Part shown: positions 12,299-23,660 of the stretch, piece by piece
Position numbering within the stretch: the stretch's first letter is position 1
Layout of the letters: each line of letters begins with the position of its first letter
DNA from: Thuidium tamariscinum
Taxonomy: Eukaryota; Streptophyta; Bryopsida; Hypnales; Thuidiaceae
Reading direction: 5' to 3'
Assembly: GCA_947034885.2 (NCBI GenBank)
Contig: OX344754.2
Location: 7,013,001 to 7,077,000, forward strand
Length of the DNA: 64,000 nt
Notes under the pieces: generated by a model
Database searches by the model: none
Seen by the model: the letters and a program-made list of their open reading frames with translations, nothing else
What the model was told of the DNA's origin: nothing
Program-made: the position numbers and the translations under genes

Positions 12299-13600
12299 TC
12301 AAATCTTTGCTTGATCATGTTGTTTCTTGCGACAGTCAAGGGCTTTATGCCCTGGAATCCCGCAACAATAACAAATAATTGTTTGAGAAGATGAGGAAGT
12401 ATTTTGGTCATTGGATTTTTGTCCATACCAACTCTTTCCATTGTTTTGGGATTGTCCCTGCCAACTTTTTCCACTATTGCAAAAGGTTTGTTTATTGTAC
12501 TTTGATAATTGATTGGGTGAAAATTTATTCTTTGAAAATGGCTTAATAAACTTGCCTTTAACATAAAAGGCTCTAGATTTGGATACTTTAGGTTTAGAAT
12601 GATTAATGGAATTTTGCTGGAGAATATTAGACAACAAAGTTGAAAACGTAAGATTGGCAATACCACCTTGCATGGTTATGAAGGCACTCCAAGAATGTGG
12701 CAAAGCGCCAAGTAGCAAATTAACTTGTTGATTGTCTATGAAAATGCATCCGGCGATTTCAGCTTCGTGAAGAAGCAATTGCCATGTCTCCAAGAAGGAC
12801 ATGGTATTGTCGGAGTGAGACATAGTTAAGTGGCAGAGTTGCTTACGCAAGTTTACTTGCAACACTTTATTAGACTTCTCATAGAGTTGTTTCAAACGAT
12901 CTCAAACTTGCTTAGAAGTTGTGAGTGATTGTAAAGAAAGTAGCTGCTTCTCGCTACAATGGAGCATAAGCTCCAATTGGGCTTTGGCATCTCTCAATTT
13001 CTAGGTTGTCGAACCTGCTTTGTCACTTGCAATAGGAGATGCATCGCTGCCATCCACGATGTCCCATATTTCAAAGCGAATTAATAATAGTTCAAGTTTC
13101 ATACTCCAAGACGCATAATTATTTGCGTTTAGAGGTGGAATGACATAAGCTCGGTTTGCAAAAGTTAATCCAACATTGGATATTATGATTTAAATTTAAA
13201 TTTCCGAAGTAGCTGTTTGAAAATATTGGAACTCAAAGTTCCTATTTCCGATAAGAAGGCCCAATGACAAGGGAATCATCCTCAAAATATTGAGAATTAA
13301 TTTCACTAAACTGACCAGTTTGATTTAGCATGTTAACATGACTCTCAGGTGCATTCCAAAAGCCATATGGAATAATTTTGGGATTCAAAGCCAGTCCCTC
13401 GTTTTCAGGTTCTTCAATTGTTGGTTCAACTGGCTCAATTGCACCTTGGAGGAATCCGTTTTGAAGGTCAAGTTCAAAGAATCTAATTGGTAAGGGAAAC
13501 TAAATTTGATCGTCAATTTGTTCTTCTTCTCCCTCTAGCAAAGCAAACTCATCTTCATTAGAATTTGATTTGATTTTATATCTCTCTGAAAAACACATGG
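12299..13600 (-). pseudogene. Copia gag, broken
   Basis: The longest piece (12299-12895) has the gag UBN2-type region (LHEAEIAGCIFIDNQQVNLLLGALP) and ends with a CCHC zinc knuckle, CYCCGIPGHKALDC. In-frame stops interrupt it at both ends, including a TGA between the knuckle and the protease and another just upstream at about 12903. The first Met downstream of the primer site is near 13600, but its frame soon hits a stop. Gag packages the element RNA; this copy cannot make intact gag. Confidence 0.88.
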
Positions 13601-13613
13601 TTCCACGATTAAT

Positions 13614-13625
13614 GCTCTGATACCA
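13614..13625 (-). other. Primer binding site complementary to initiator tRNA-Met
   Basis: On the minus strand TGGTATCAGAGC directly follows the 5' LTR. This is the standard plant copia primer site, complementary to the 3' end of initiator tRNA-Met. Confidence 0.93.
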
Positions 13626-13827
13626 TGTTGTGTGTAGAACACAAGACAACAGATCATGATTGAAGAAACATTAACATTATATTAATAATAATAGAGTAAG
13701 ATAACAAGCCTTCTTATGAAGGACAGAGACACCGTTTGGCAAAACGGTATGACAACGTTTGACTTGATGGAATAGTGTGTCTATCAATTATAGATACTGT
13801 AACGTAACTGTAACTAGTTTACTAACA
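13626..13827 (-). repeat. 5' LTR of the copia element (202 bases)
   Basis: It starts and ends like the 3' LTR and is followed by the CAATC target duplication at 13828-13832. It differs by several substitutions and has a single copy of the 25-base unit that is fourfold in the other LTR. Confidence 0.92.
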
Positions 13828-14120
13828 CAATCAGTATTGAAACTGTTGTCAAATTGACCAAATAATTTGATACAATCTTCACTATGTGGAATATTGTTAT
13901 TGATACTTGTAAAAATTGATGAGTTATTAATGAAGAGTTAAAACATATAATTTTGTAAAAAGATAAGTATATCAAATTGTCTGTAAAGAACTCCAGTTTG
14001 GTGATGTCAAGTCTAATTGATTAAATATAGTATAAAATCAACTTTGAATTATTACATATTGGATTGATAAACTGAATCTCAGTTTTCAATTATAACTTGC
14101 AATGTCTTTGATTATGTTAA

Positions 14121-15081
14121 CCCCTCACCGCCCAAGAGGACCAAAAGTGTCCATGCAGTTAGACTCAAAGTACTGTAACTTTTGCATCCAATGTCCAAAT
14201 TCATTGAAACTTGTTGGAAAAGTTGCGCATTTTAATCTAGTTCTTATGGAAGAAATTTCAAATCAATAAAAGACATATTGAGTTTTTGAGAGCCATTCAA
14301 AGTTCACAGGTTCATTTAGATGCAGCACACTGCATTGTGACGGCTGCAACTTTGGGGGATTGTATCTTTTTCATAAAATCTTTTTTTTTAATAAAATTTG
14401 TTGTGTTTTGTTCCTCTCAAGGTCTAGTTATTGTGTTAAAATTTTCATGCCAATCCAAGTTGTTTTGAATGTTTGGGAGCAATTCGAAGTTCAAAATCTA
14501 GACATTTTTGCATTTCAGTCAACTTTGGTGGCTCGTAACTTCTTCATACATGATTGCTTTTCAATAATATTTGTTGGAAAAGTTTCACTTACTAATCTAT
14601 TTTGTGTGGCTAAAATTTCAGATCCATCTAAGACGTTTTGAGTGACTGAGAAGCATTTTGGTAGAAGGAGCTTCAGCCACAGTTGTGATTTTTTCATCTT
14701 TTTTCACTGGTTTTTGACATTTCAAATCCATTTTTCAAACAAAATGAGTGATTTTTATGAATTTTTTTTCCACCGAAGTGTTTGTATTATGGTTTTGAAT
14801 CACTTTGTAGTTTAATGTTTTTTCATTGGAGTTGGTTTAGAAATCCAATTTCACCTCCAAATGTGTTTTTAAGAAAATTTCAGCACCATTTTTGAACACT
14901 AAAACATTATAATCTTTCAATCTATACGGTCAAATGACCCAAAATTTGTTCCACACCATCTAAAAGATGCACACTACAAGATTGTACGGTTGAGATCTTC
15001 ATACCTTACTCTAATTTTGAATTTTCAGACTTGCAAAGGCAGGCAGTTTTTAAGCATGGTTGGACCTTGGGCGGTGAGGGG
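14121..15081. mobile_element. TTAA-flanked non-autonomous element, copy B
   Basis: The element is 961 bases between TTAA at 14117-14120 and TTAA at 15082-15085. The ends are identical inverted repeats, CCCCTCACCGCCCAAG, the cleanest pair in the family. The sequence has no transposase. It is homologous in inverted orientation to copy G at 42143. Small open frames near 14286-14641 lie wholly inside the repeat and are probably chance. Confidence 0.82.
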
Positions 15082-15300
15082 TTAAGATCAAATTGACCAT
15101 GTGGTAATGCTGAAATGAGTTAACTTACTGTAGAGGTTTATTAAAACTTATTGAACAACTAGATGCTGAGTTATGAAGAATTTTATAAATAAAATTACAT
15201 AAGTCTAATAGATAGAATCATATGTGTGTAGAAATTGATTTGAGTCTAATGGGCTATGAACATTTTGATTGTGTCTACATTAAAATATAGAAAATCTAAT

Positions 15301-15529
15301 CACTAGAAGAAAACCATGTTAAAATTGCTGAAAACATGTCATGTGGTTTGTGTTGAGTCCATGTTTACGAACGCAGTCAAAATGCAGTGCAAACACAAAA
15401 AAACGCAGAAAAAGCATTTTTCTGCGTTTTTTTGTGTTTGCACTGCATTTTGACTGCGTTCGTAAACATGGACTCAACACAAACCACATGACATGTTTTC
15501 AGCAATTTTAACATGGTTTTCTTCTAGTG
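15301..15529. mobile_element. Perfect palindromic CACTA-ended foldback element (229 bases)
   Basis: The left arm at 15301-15413 and right arm at 15417-15529 are exact reverse complements over all 113 bases as I read them, with a 3-base centre GCA. Ends are CACTAGAAG...CTTCTAGTG. A 3-base duplication AAT lies at 15298-15300 and 15530-15532. CACTA termini with a 3-base duplication fit the En/Spm superfamily. A transcript would form one long perfect hairpin. Confidence 0.93.
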
Positions 15530-15532
15530 AAT

Positions 15533-16792
15533 CCAATTGACTATTACATAGAGTCTAATTGTAATTAGAATTGTCAATTGCAATTGTGTCCAAATTACCA
15601 GTATATCTGATAGGTGGGATTTGCTTTGGTTGTAAAATTAGATCAATTAGTCTAAAAAAATAGTATAGGTCTATTAGATGGAGTAGTTAGCATAGATGGC
15701 TATTTGACATGATCCAATCAAATGGAACGGTTGAGACTATTTGACATGCTAAAGTGAATCAACTTGGCAAGTTAAAGAAATAAAATATAAGGAAATAATT
15801 TGAATTTCTTTTATTTAAAATTAAATTATAAAATTATAATTAAAATTAAGAGTGATAAAATTGTCATGTAGAGAGCAAAAAGAGGAATTAAATTATAAGT
15901 AAATATATAAATATTTATATAAAAAATTGCATTAAGTGACTAGAGCATGGATAAGACAAATTGACAAAGAATATTTGACATGAGCTACACACTAGACAAG
16001 ATTGTGACGCCATACATATGGTCTATATTATAGCATTGGGTTTGTGGACTATGACAATTTGACATTAGTGATTTTCTTTGGGTTTATTTTATTTAAAAAT
16101 AAATAAAAAATGACATAAATAAGTGTCCAACATACAATTATCCTGACCTAAGTAGTCATACAAATGATAGACTTATTGACCTTTCCATGGAAATAACCCC
16201 CTAGTTAGTTGTCTTGGGATTTTTGTCAAGTAGGCAAAATCTACATTACAGCTTGTAACATACATATTTGCACAATACAATATCAATGAATCTTCATGAA
16301 GGAATGCCAATTACGCTTGAAGATCTTACCTCATCAACATGTAGGGGTTATCCAGACGTTGGATAAATTGGTCTACCCATCTCCTTTTTGCACTTAAATT
16401 TCCACCTACTACCTATTGATAAGAGTAGCTTTAAGTTGGTGCAGCTCAACCTAATCAAGATCGCCAAGTCGGACCATCTACAATTTTTGAGGGACATGAA
16501 AGTCCAATCTCCACTGCTCAGTGAAGACACCCATATTGGTATAGAAAGCCTTCGGCACCAACTTTGCCTTCATTGTGGGTGTGATGTCCAATGCAATTTC
16601 ATGATAAGATGCAATAGTTATCGTGAATGACCCACCGTCAACACATTGCCACTTGCTTCATCAGCTCATTTAATTATGTGAACTTCTCTAGAAAATCCGT
16701 TAAGACGCTCTAACTTCTTCCTCATGCGCTTTTTGTCTTCTATGTCCCAAAAATCGAATGCTCACTCTAATATGTCATTTGATTCTAATAAT
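15533..16792. other. Intergenic, no gene seen
   Basis: The left part continues the AATTGA-rich quasi-repeat. Near 16310-16640 the sequence is less AT-rich, with small open frames on both strands but no splice-consistent exon or known motif. It may be a remnant of an unrecognised gene fragment. Confidence 0.4.
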
Positions 16793-16795
16793 AAT

Positions 16796-16958
16796 CACTA
16801 TAACAAAACATGGTAAAAAAAATTGCAGTCAAAATCGAGTGCGGTTTTTTTTGCCACAGTTTTGTGCAGGCTGACTAAGCGCTCATTTACAAAAATGTGG
16901 CAAAAAAAAAACCACTTGATTTTGATTGCAGTTTTTTTTACCATGTTTTGTTATACTA
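16796..16958. mobile_element. CACTA-ended foldback MITE (163 bases)
   Basis: Arms of about 65 bases (CACTATAACAAAACATGG inward) are imperfect reverse complements with several mismatches. The 3-base duplication AAT lies at 16793-16795 and 16959-16961. The right tip has decayed from the CACTA form. It belongs with the foldback elements at 15301 and 59550. Confidence 0.82.
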
Positions 16959-16961
16959 AAT

Positions 16962-18292
16962 CTAAGTGCCTCCAATTGCCTCGGATTCCAAAGTCCATAA
17001 TGTGACCTTCTTGTTGATATTAGCAATCATGAGGATGCCAAATGCCAAATCCTACTACCAATCCCTACCTACAAGCATCTACAGTCTCAAACCGCAAACC
17101 TTAAGGCTTGACAACAAAATCCAGTGTAAAAACACTCCACTCAATTCCTAGCCAAAGTTTTCATCACATTCCTAATTTAAAGCATTTGAAAGCATCGTAA
17201 ACCATACAACCTTGTGTTCTATCACCATTCTCTCACCCAAATTGAAGATTTTGCAAAACAAAGCCAAAAACCTCTACCAAGTGCAACTTACAACTCTAAA
17301 TTTATTTATTTTTGAAATTGCACCCCTAAGATTTGAACACCCAATTTTTGAAGTCAATGGGATCAGCTAGAAGTCTAGAACATTAATTGCTCTAAATTCA
17401 TCTATAGTTTAAACTACTATCAATTTGTTTAGCACATGGAATTCTACCGTTGAATACCTCTACTACATTTATACTATACTTAGTATACTAATAGAAAGTT
17501 TAAGTTTTGAGAGGGGATTTTTGGTAGGGATATTTTAGAAAAAAAAAATTGGATGAAATTTTGCATTATTTTATACCCTTCATTATTTATAACATCTAAT
17601 AGCTCATAATGTAGATGTTAGTTTACTTTGAATAATTCTCTAAAATTTAGGTCCAAGAAAATTACCCTTCATTTGTTTACACACTAATATAAAAAAAATG
17701 GAAGTGCACTATCTAGGTATTTGGTGAGTAAAAATAAGAGATTAGAAATTGATGTTCTTCAAAATAAGATAGAAAATTTGAGTGTGCCAAGTCTAATATG
17801 TAAGAGTGTGGATGCTTTGAATTGGCTATACCAAATTAGGCCTTGCCTCCTTTAATTTTTAGAGGATGCAAGACTAGGATTTTGTTATTTGAGCAAATCT
17901 TTGCTAAAAAGTAATAAATTTTTTTATAGGTAATATTAGACAAAATGTTTTTACTTTTCAATCACTATAAGAAACTCTCGTTTAACGTGTTATTTGCAAA
18001 GTAATACATCATTTTTTTGAGATGTTATGAATTAAGTAGTGAACAACTACAAAGGTGTAAATTTTATTTGATGTTGTAGAAAACATACAGTGCACCTAAG
18101 TTGTAAAACAAGTAGATGTCACTATAGATAGACATGTTCTTAACATTGTTTTTTTGTGACATTCAAATAAGCATAGACTACCTCGTCAGTATGAAGTTCA
18201 TTTTGATTATAGATAAATTAGTTAAAATTACTATGGTTTGTGGTAAAATATAGACCATATATGAAAATTTTAGAAAAAGGGTAGTCACATGG
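16962..18292. other. Intergenic, no gene seen
   Basis: A lone CACTATAAGAAAC end lies at about 17964 without a visible partner, so it may be a truncated CACTA-type element. The rest is AT-rich with only short open frames. Confidence 0.4.
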
Positions 18293-18295
18293 TAT

Positions 18296-19993
18296 CACTA
18301 CAAGGGAAATGGACTCTAATCTACAGAAATTTTGACAAAATAGTGTCATAAATGACAACCACATGTCCAAAATGACAACTACAATTTTTGAAATTTAGCA
18401 CTTTGTCAATGTAGTGAATATTGCAATGTCTATCAAATTCTTGTTAATTTCTTTGTCAATTTTAACAAACAAGTTTAAAGTCTTTTAAGAAATTCAACAA
18501 TTTTTTATATATAACTCCTATTTCAAATATAAAGTTTTTACAAACAATATGAGAAAATGTAGCACACAACAATTTTCAACCACTTACCAACCACATTTAG
18601 GCATTACTTATCTTAAAGGGGAGAATCTCCCTCTATATATGTGAAGTGGTAGGAGCACAGCCAATCCATGTGGGATATGTGTATTTTTGAAGTTAGGAGA
18701 GCTCATAGTTAAGTTATTAATCCATGATTTAGTATAAAAACTAAGATTTCAGAACCTAATTAGGCATAGAAGAATGTCTTTTTACAAAAAACTTTGAACT
18801 AATAATAGTTAGAATATAAAATAGAGTTTCAAGTTCAAAATTTTTTTTAACATTTAAGGCTGTCAATCAAAAGTTATGGACAAATGTCAAAGAGAAAATT
18901 TGGAAAAATGTAAAAAGAACAATTTCAAACACCTCTTTGAAATTCTATAACTTTTAATTGGAAACTTGAAATGTAAAAAGAAAATTTTTGAATGAAACTT
19001 CAATTAATAATCTAACTAGCTTTAGTTCAAAGTTTTTTACAAAAACACATTCTACTATGCTTAAATGAAGTTTGAAGTCCTACTTTAAATACAATTCCTA
19101 TTTCTAACTTAGTGCCAAGTTAGAAATAGGAATTGTATTAAAAAGTAGGACTTCAGACCTCATGTAGGCATAGTATTATGTGTTTTTGTAAAAAACTTTG
19201 AACTAAAGCTAGTTATATTATTAATTGAAGTTTCATTCAAAAGAATTAGTTTTACATTTCAAGTTTCAAATCAAAAGTTTTGGAATTTCAAAGAGATGTT
19301 TGAAATTGTTCTTTTTACATTTTTCCAAATTTTCTCTTTGACATTTGTCCATAACTTTTGATTGACAGATTTAAATGTTAAACGGATTTTTGAACTTGAA
19401 ACTCTATTTTATATTCTAACTAGTCTTAGTCAAAGTTTTTTTGTAAAAAGACATTCTTCTATGCCAAATTGAGGTCTGAAATCTTAGTTTTTATACCAAA
19501 TTACGGATTTTTAACTTGACTATGAGCTCTCCTAACTTCAAAAATGCACATATCCCACACAGATTGGCCGTACTCCTACCTCCATATGTGTATATAGAGA
19601 GCTTCCCTTCCCCATTCACTTCACAATTACAAATGGTTAATATACTTTTGAAGATAATAAAAAGAATTTAATTCAAAAATATTCATCTAAACATTTATCA
19701 TTCATCCAATAAAATTTCATCCAAATTTTTTTGGCCATTATTTCAATTATTTTATTAAATATTTGGATAATAAAATAATTTTTTTTGAATTATGTGACAT
19801 GTCAAAAGGAATACACAGTGGCAAAAGAGTGAAAAAAAAAGACTTGCTGACGTATATTCATGTTTGAATCTACAGAAAAATTGACAGAATTCTACCAATT
19901 GGATGTTCAAATCGGGGTCTCCTAATCTACAGAAGAATTGACAAAATTCTGTCACTTTTTTTGGCAATTGGGACACAATTTTCTCTTGTAGTG
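18296..19993. mobile_element. Large CACTA-ended foldback element (1.7 kb)
   Basis: The left end reads CACTACAAGGGAAA and the right end, inward, CACTACAAGAGAAA, close to common plant CACTA termini. From about 18600 to 19640 the two halves are reverse complements around a centre near 19111 (GTGCC between TAACTTA and AAGTTA), giving arms of about 500 bases with scattered differences. Flanking triplets are TAT and CAT, an imperfect duplication. There is no transposase. Short open frames near 19755-20160 span the right boundary and look spurious. Confidence 0.82.
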
Positions 19994-19996
19994 CAT

Positions 19997-20849
19997 GCTT
20001 TGCAAAAATAGGGAAATAGATGGATGTATAGCATGGTTGAAATGAAATGGTCTTTATACAAGTGGAGTGGTGGGAAGAAAATCAATGCATGTGGGATAGG
20101 TAAAGTAACAATTGTATCCACCACCCCCTTTTTTGGCACTATGGGGTTGGATTGCACCATTTCAAAATAAATGTCTTTTTCTAGCCAGATAAAAGTAATC
20201 TTTTTTCACCAAATTTTTTCCAATTCTATTTAAAATATAGAAGAAGTCACCAAATTCACATGAAAAAGTGCATGAATATGATTAAAAAATGTTTTTAAGT
20301 CCAAAAGATGGATGAATGTAGAAATACAATGCTTCTCCAAATTTGAAGTGATTGCCATCTTGGCACTTTCTCAGAAAATTGAAAAATGGCTAGCATCCAC
20401 TGTGAAATGTCAAAAACAACATTGAGAGGTTTGAAACATCATTTACACATCTAAAAAACATTTAGACATCAGAAACAACATTGACATGTTCAATGGTCAA
20501 ATTGCCATATTCTAGTCATCTCATATCTATTGTCTTACCATAGGTAGAGAATGGATATAAATATAACCCTTCTACTTTTTATTCTCAATAACTTTTTATG
20601 AAATAATTCGTTCATTTTGTCATTAAATTTTTTATTAACGGTAGATGGTAAGTTTTCTTCAATTCTTATTGAATTGGATGTTGAATTCAACAATTTTACT
20701 TGTCCGTTTTATTTTATTTTTCAATCTATTTTAAATATTTCTTTTTTGTTGCTTTACGGGTAGGGTATGTACCAATTGATGTTTCAAAAAATGTCTAATT
20801 TCATGTCTCAAAGAAAACCATTAAAATTTTAAATGACACAATAGTGAGT
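19997..20849. other. Intergenic, no gene seen
   Basis: AT-rich DNA without supportable exons, RNA genes or element boundaries. Confidence 0.4.
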
Positions 20850-21375
20850 TGACAGAGCATGCTACATCAACACAATTTAGGGTACACACCACATTTTTTC
20901 CAAGTCCACATCACAATCTTGGTTAAAATGGTGTTGGATGAACTAGTGGATGAAATTTTTTCCTATGTGGTACTTTTTGGCTCCAAAAAAACTTATTTAG
21001 CGCTTAAGACCCCTCGACGTATAGCTTGCAAGATTGTGTTTCATTGGACATTAGAAAACAAACAAACCATATTCATGCGCATCACATATAATTTTAGGAC
21101 ATTTTTTGTCCATCGATTAAAACAAATTTTAGATGACATCAATGTTGATCCAAATCTTGTCAAATGGGATGTTTTTACATGTTTTTCCACATGTCCACAA
21201 AAGCATGGGTTTCTATTAGTAAATGGATGGAATTGCTAATTTGCTATAAAATCTTGGAACTTTATTGCTCTATATTGGATGAATGTGCACCATTTTGGTT
21301 AAATAATAAAATTTCATCTATGGATTGCAAGTTTATTACATTTCTATGGACGTATAAGCTTCATCCTTTGAATGA
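20850..21375 (+). pseudogene. Possible decayed coding segment of unknown family
   Basis: One frame is open over about 20859-21239 (TYLALKTPRRIACKIVFHW, then LKQILDDINVDPNLVKWD). A second overlapping frame continues plausibly to about 21388 (WVSISKWMELLICYKILE). The two would join by a shift near 21170-21200. I recognise no domain. It abuts TTAA copy D, and might be a remnant of a transposon protein. Chance open frames remain possible. Confidence 0.3.
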
Positions 21376-21379
21376 TGAA

Positions 21380-22954
21380 CCCCTATAGGTTTTTGACCAT
21401 GTTTTTGTACCAAAATTGCTCCAAAACTGTCATTTCTAGGACAACTACCAAATTTTTAGGAAATAACATTTTTAGACAAGTATAATTGTAAAATCTTTTA
21501 GTACATTGGTTTGGAAAGATGTTGAAAAAATTTCAAATTTTTTTGCTATGTAGATTGCAAGATATTAGTGTTTGAAGTGACAAAAATAATTTTTTACCAC
21601 TGCAAAAATCCAAGCAGTTGCACTTCAAAAGGCCACATTTGTATGAAAAAGTGTCCAAAATGTTTGTAAGTCTTTGGATTCATTCTTCAAGTCAAGTTGG
21701 CTACATGCTTGAAATTCTCAAATCATTTGGAATTGTACAACATATAGGAAAAAAATAGTAAGCAGAAAGAAGTAGAAAATGATTCAAAATATTGATCATT
21801 AACAATTCATTTATAGATTAAAAAAAAATCAATCCCAATGTTTTATTGTTGTATTAACCCCTAAATACCCAATGCACCCAAAAGTGGTGTTGAAGAAACT
21901 TTGAAGTTAAATAAAACCTTACCAAATTTCTATTTTTAGGAGTTTATATTTTTGGAAGATTCTTTTTGAAGTCTAATTTTAGCATCAATAATCCAAATTT
22001 TGAAAATGAATGATTATGATTTTTCTATTCAAGATTTAGTGCAAGAATACCCATTGCAATCTTGACATTTTGTAGTGTTAAAATCTCTTGGAAATGAGCC
22101 CAAATACACTAGATCTTAGAGAAAAAGTCACACTAAAAATTCATTTAAAAGAATTGTAGAGTAGATATTGAGAAGCCATAATTGATTGTAATTATGCTTG
22201 TTAGACCCTTCAACCTCATATTTTTTTGGTGACCAACTTTTTAGATTTGACATGCAAAAAGAGAGCTCAAAGATTTTCATATTTTTTACACCCTCATGAT
22301 CAAACATTATAATTTTTCAATCTATAAGTGATATTGTTATGTTTTCTTATACTATTTCATCTCTAACATGTCTACTTTGAATTTGTACGGTTACAATTCC
22401 AAAAAAATTGATTCAACTTATCAAATTGTTGGATTTTTGTTCAATTTAGAGCAAATTCCAATAAGCTTAGAATAGGCCTTGGGCATTTAGGGGTTAAACA
22501 ATCTACACTCAATGTTTGTATTTTTTTCAAAAATACAAAAAATTGAATTAAGTATAGTACTTTTAAAGGTTTATTTTAGAGTAGGCATTCTATAACTTCC
22601 CACAAACTAAAACTCCCATAACTTTCATCTTATTAATCAAAATGAAATGATTAAAAGCTTTCCATGTATATATAAATCTAAATAATCAATTTCAAATTTT
22701 TATTTTAAAAAAAAGTGATTTTTGAAGAAGTTTTTTAAGCCACCTGGGCTACCAACTGAATAATGAAAAGTACATATCATACAATAACTTTTGAACCATG
22801 TAGTCAAAAGTTATAAAATTGTTTGTCCTTAAAGCTACACCCTGCAAAAATGTTGTGTGGCAATTTCAAAGGAAAAAAATAGAAAAATTCCATTCATAGG
22901 TACCTACCTAAAATTACTATGTTGCCAAAAAAATGCACTTTGGTCCTATAGGGG
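21380..22954. mobile_element. TTAA-flanked element, copy D, interrupted by copy C
   Basis: The left end CCCCTATAGG follows TGAA at 21376-21379, a probable decayed TTAA; the right end, inward, is CCCCTATAGGACC and is followed by TTAA at 22955-22958. Removing copy C with one TTAA leaves about 935 bases, the same size as A and B. The left part is the reverse-complement homologue of the right part of copy A. Confidence 0.72.
21858..22493. mobile_element. TTAA-flanked element, copy C (636 bases), nested in D
   Basis: TTAA lies at 21854-21857 and 22494-22497. The ends are CCCCTAAATACCCAA and, inward, CCCCTAAATGCCCAAG. The interior is homologous, inverted, to copy E at 29703. The exact nesting in D shows these elements transposed at different times. 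Confidence 0.78.
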
Positions 22955-22958
22955 TTAA

Positions 22959-23660
22959 GATAAATCTCCTATGATAGGCTCCTAGAGAACTACCCATTAG
23001 AATTTTCTATCTACCCATGAGAGATCTTTCTTTAAAACTGGGATCAAGACTACATTAGGTTGATTTGTAGCCATATTAATGTCTTGGGAGATAGTCATAG
23101 AGTTATTAGTGACTATTACAAGACACTTATACCTCTCTAGTGTAAACCTGTTACAAAAACTATTTTTTTAGTCTTTCATGTCATGGCCATGTTAGGAAAC
23201 CTTGTTGCCATGTTAGGGAATCCTTTTTCCATGTTAGAAAATGTATTGACTGCTTAAGGTGGTTAGATGACCATTATGGAAACACTTTTTGTTGATTTTG
23301 GGGAAGTCTAAATACTCTTTGGGACCAATTGGACTATATACTTCAAAAATTCATAACTAGTTTATAATTTATTTAAAATAAAATAAAAATTCGATTGCTC
23401 TCATCATTTGTCACATTTGTCTTTCTAAGGAAAAAAATCTGAATTTTATTGCAAGTTGAAATAGGTCAGACCACTCATTTTGCCTGTCATAGGCAGGTTT
23501 ACCTTATTGCTTTTGGCACTGCCTAAAATAAATGAAAAACAACAACTCAAGTGCAGGACCCTCTTAAGTCTTAGGTAGTTTTTTCTTGTGTCTGGATGGA
23601 ACTCATGGAACTCATGGCGAAGGGGCAGTAAGACAATAATAAAAAAAAAATTTAACTGGG
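22959..23660. repeat. Dispersed repeat, related to about 40990-41880
   Basis: The two regions share order and phrases, for example a GCCTACATT.GG/GACTACATTAGG segment followed by GCCATA, then a TTGTTGATTTTGGGG/TTGTTGGTTTGGGGG segment followed by CTTCAAAAATNCATAAC. Termini were not found and no protein is encoded. Confidence 0.5.

Larger units (their letters stand above)
4312..13827 (-). mobile_element. Ty1/copia LTR retrotransposon with a nested insertion
   Basis: Two LTRs that start TGTTGTGTGTAG and end TTTACTAACA flank the element. The 5-base target duplication CAATC lies at 4307-4311 and 13828-13832. Reading on the minus strand the order is 5' LTR, primer binding site, gag with a CCHC knuckle, protease, integrase, reverse transcriptase, RNase H, polypurine tract, 3' LTR. 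Integrase before reverse transcriptase is the copia order. Without the nested element and its duplicated 9 bases the length is about 5.4 kb, normal for copia. Stops and frame breaks in gag and pol make it non-autonomous. LTR differences show it is not a recent insertion. Confidence 0.95.

Noticed and set aside
14286..14641. Two overlapping plus-strand open frames
   Set aside because: They lie wholly inside TTAA copy B and are not preserved in the homologous copy G.
15414..15416. Cruciform at 15301-15529 as a plant microRNA precursor
   Set aside because: A perfect 113-bp stem with CACTA tips and a target duplication is a transposon; microRNA precursors have bulges and shorter stems. Small RNA output remains possible.
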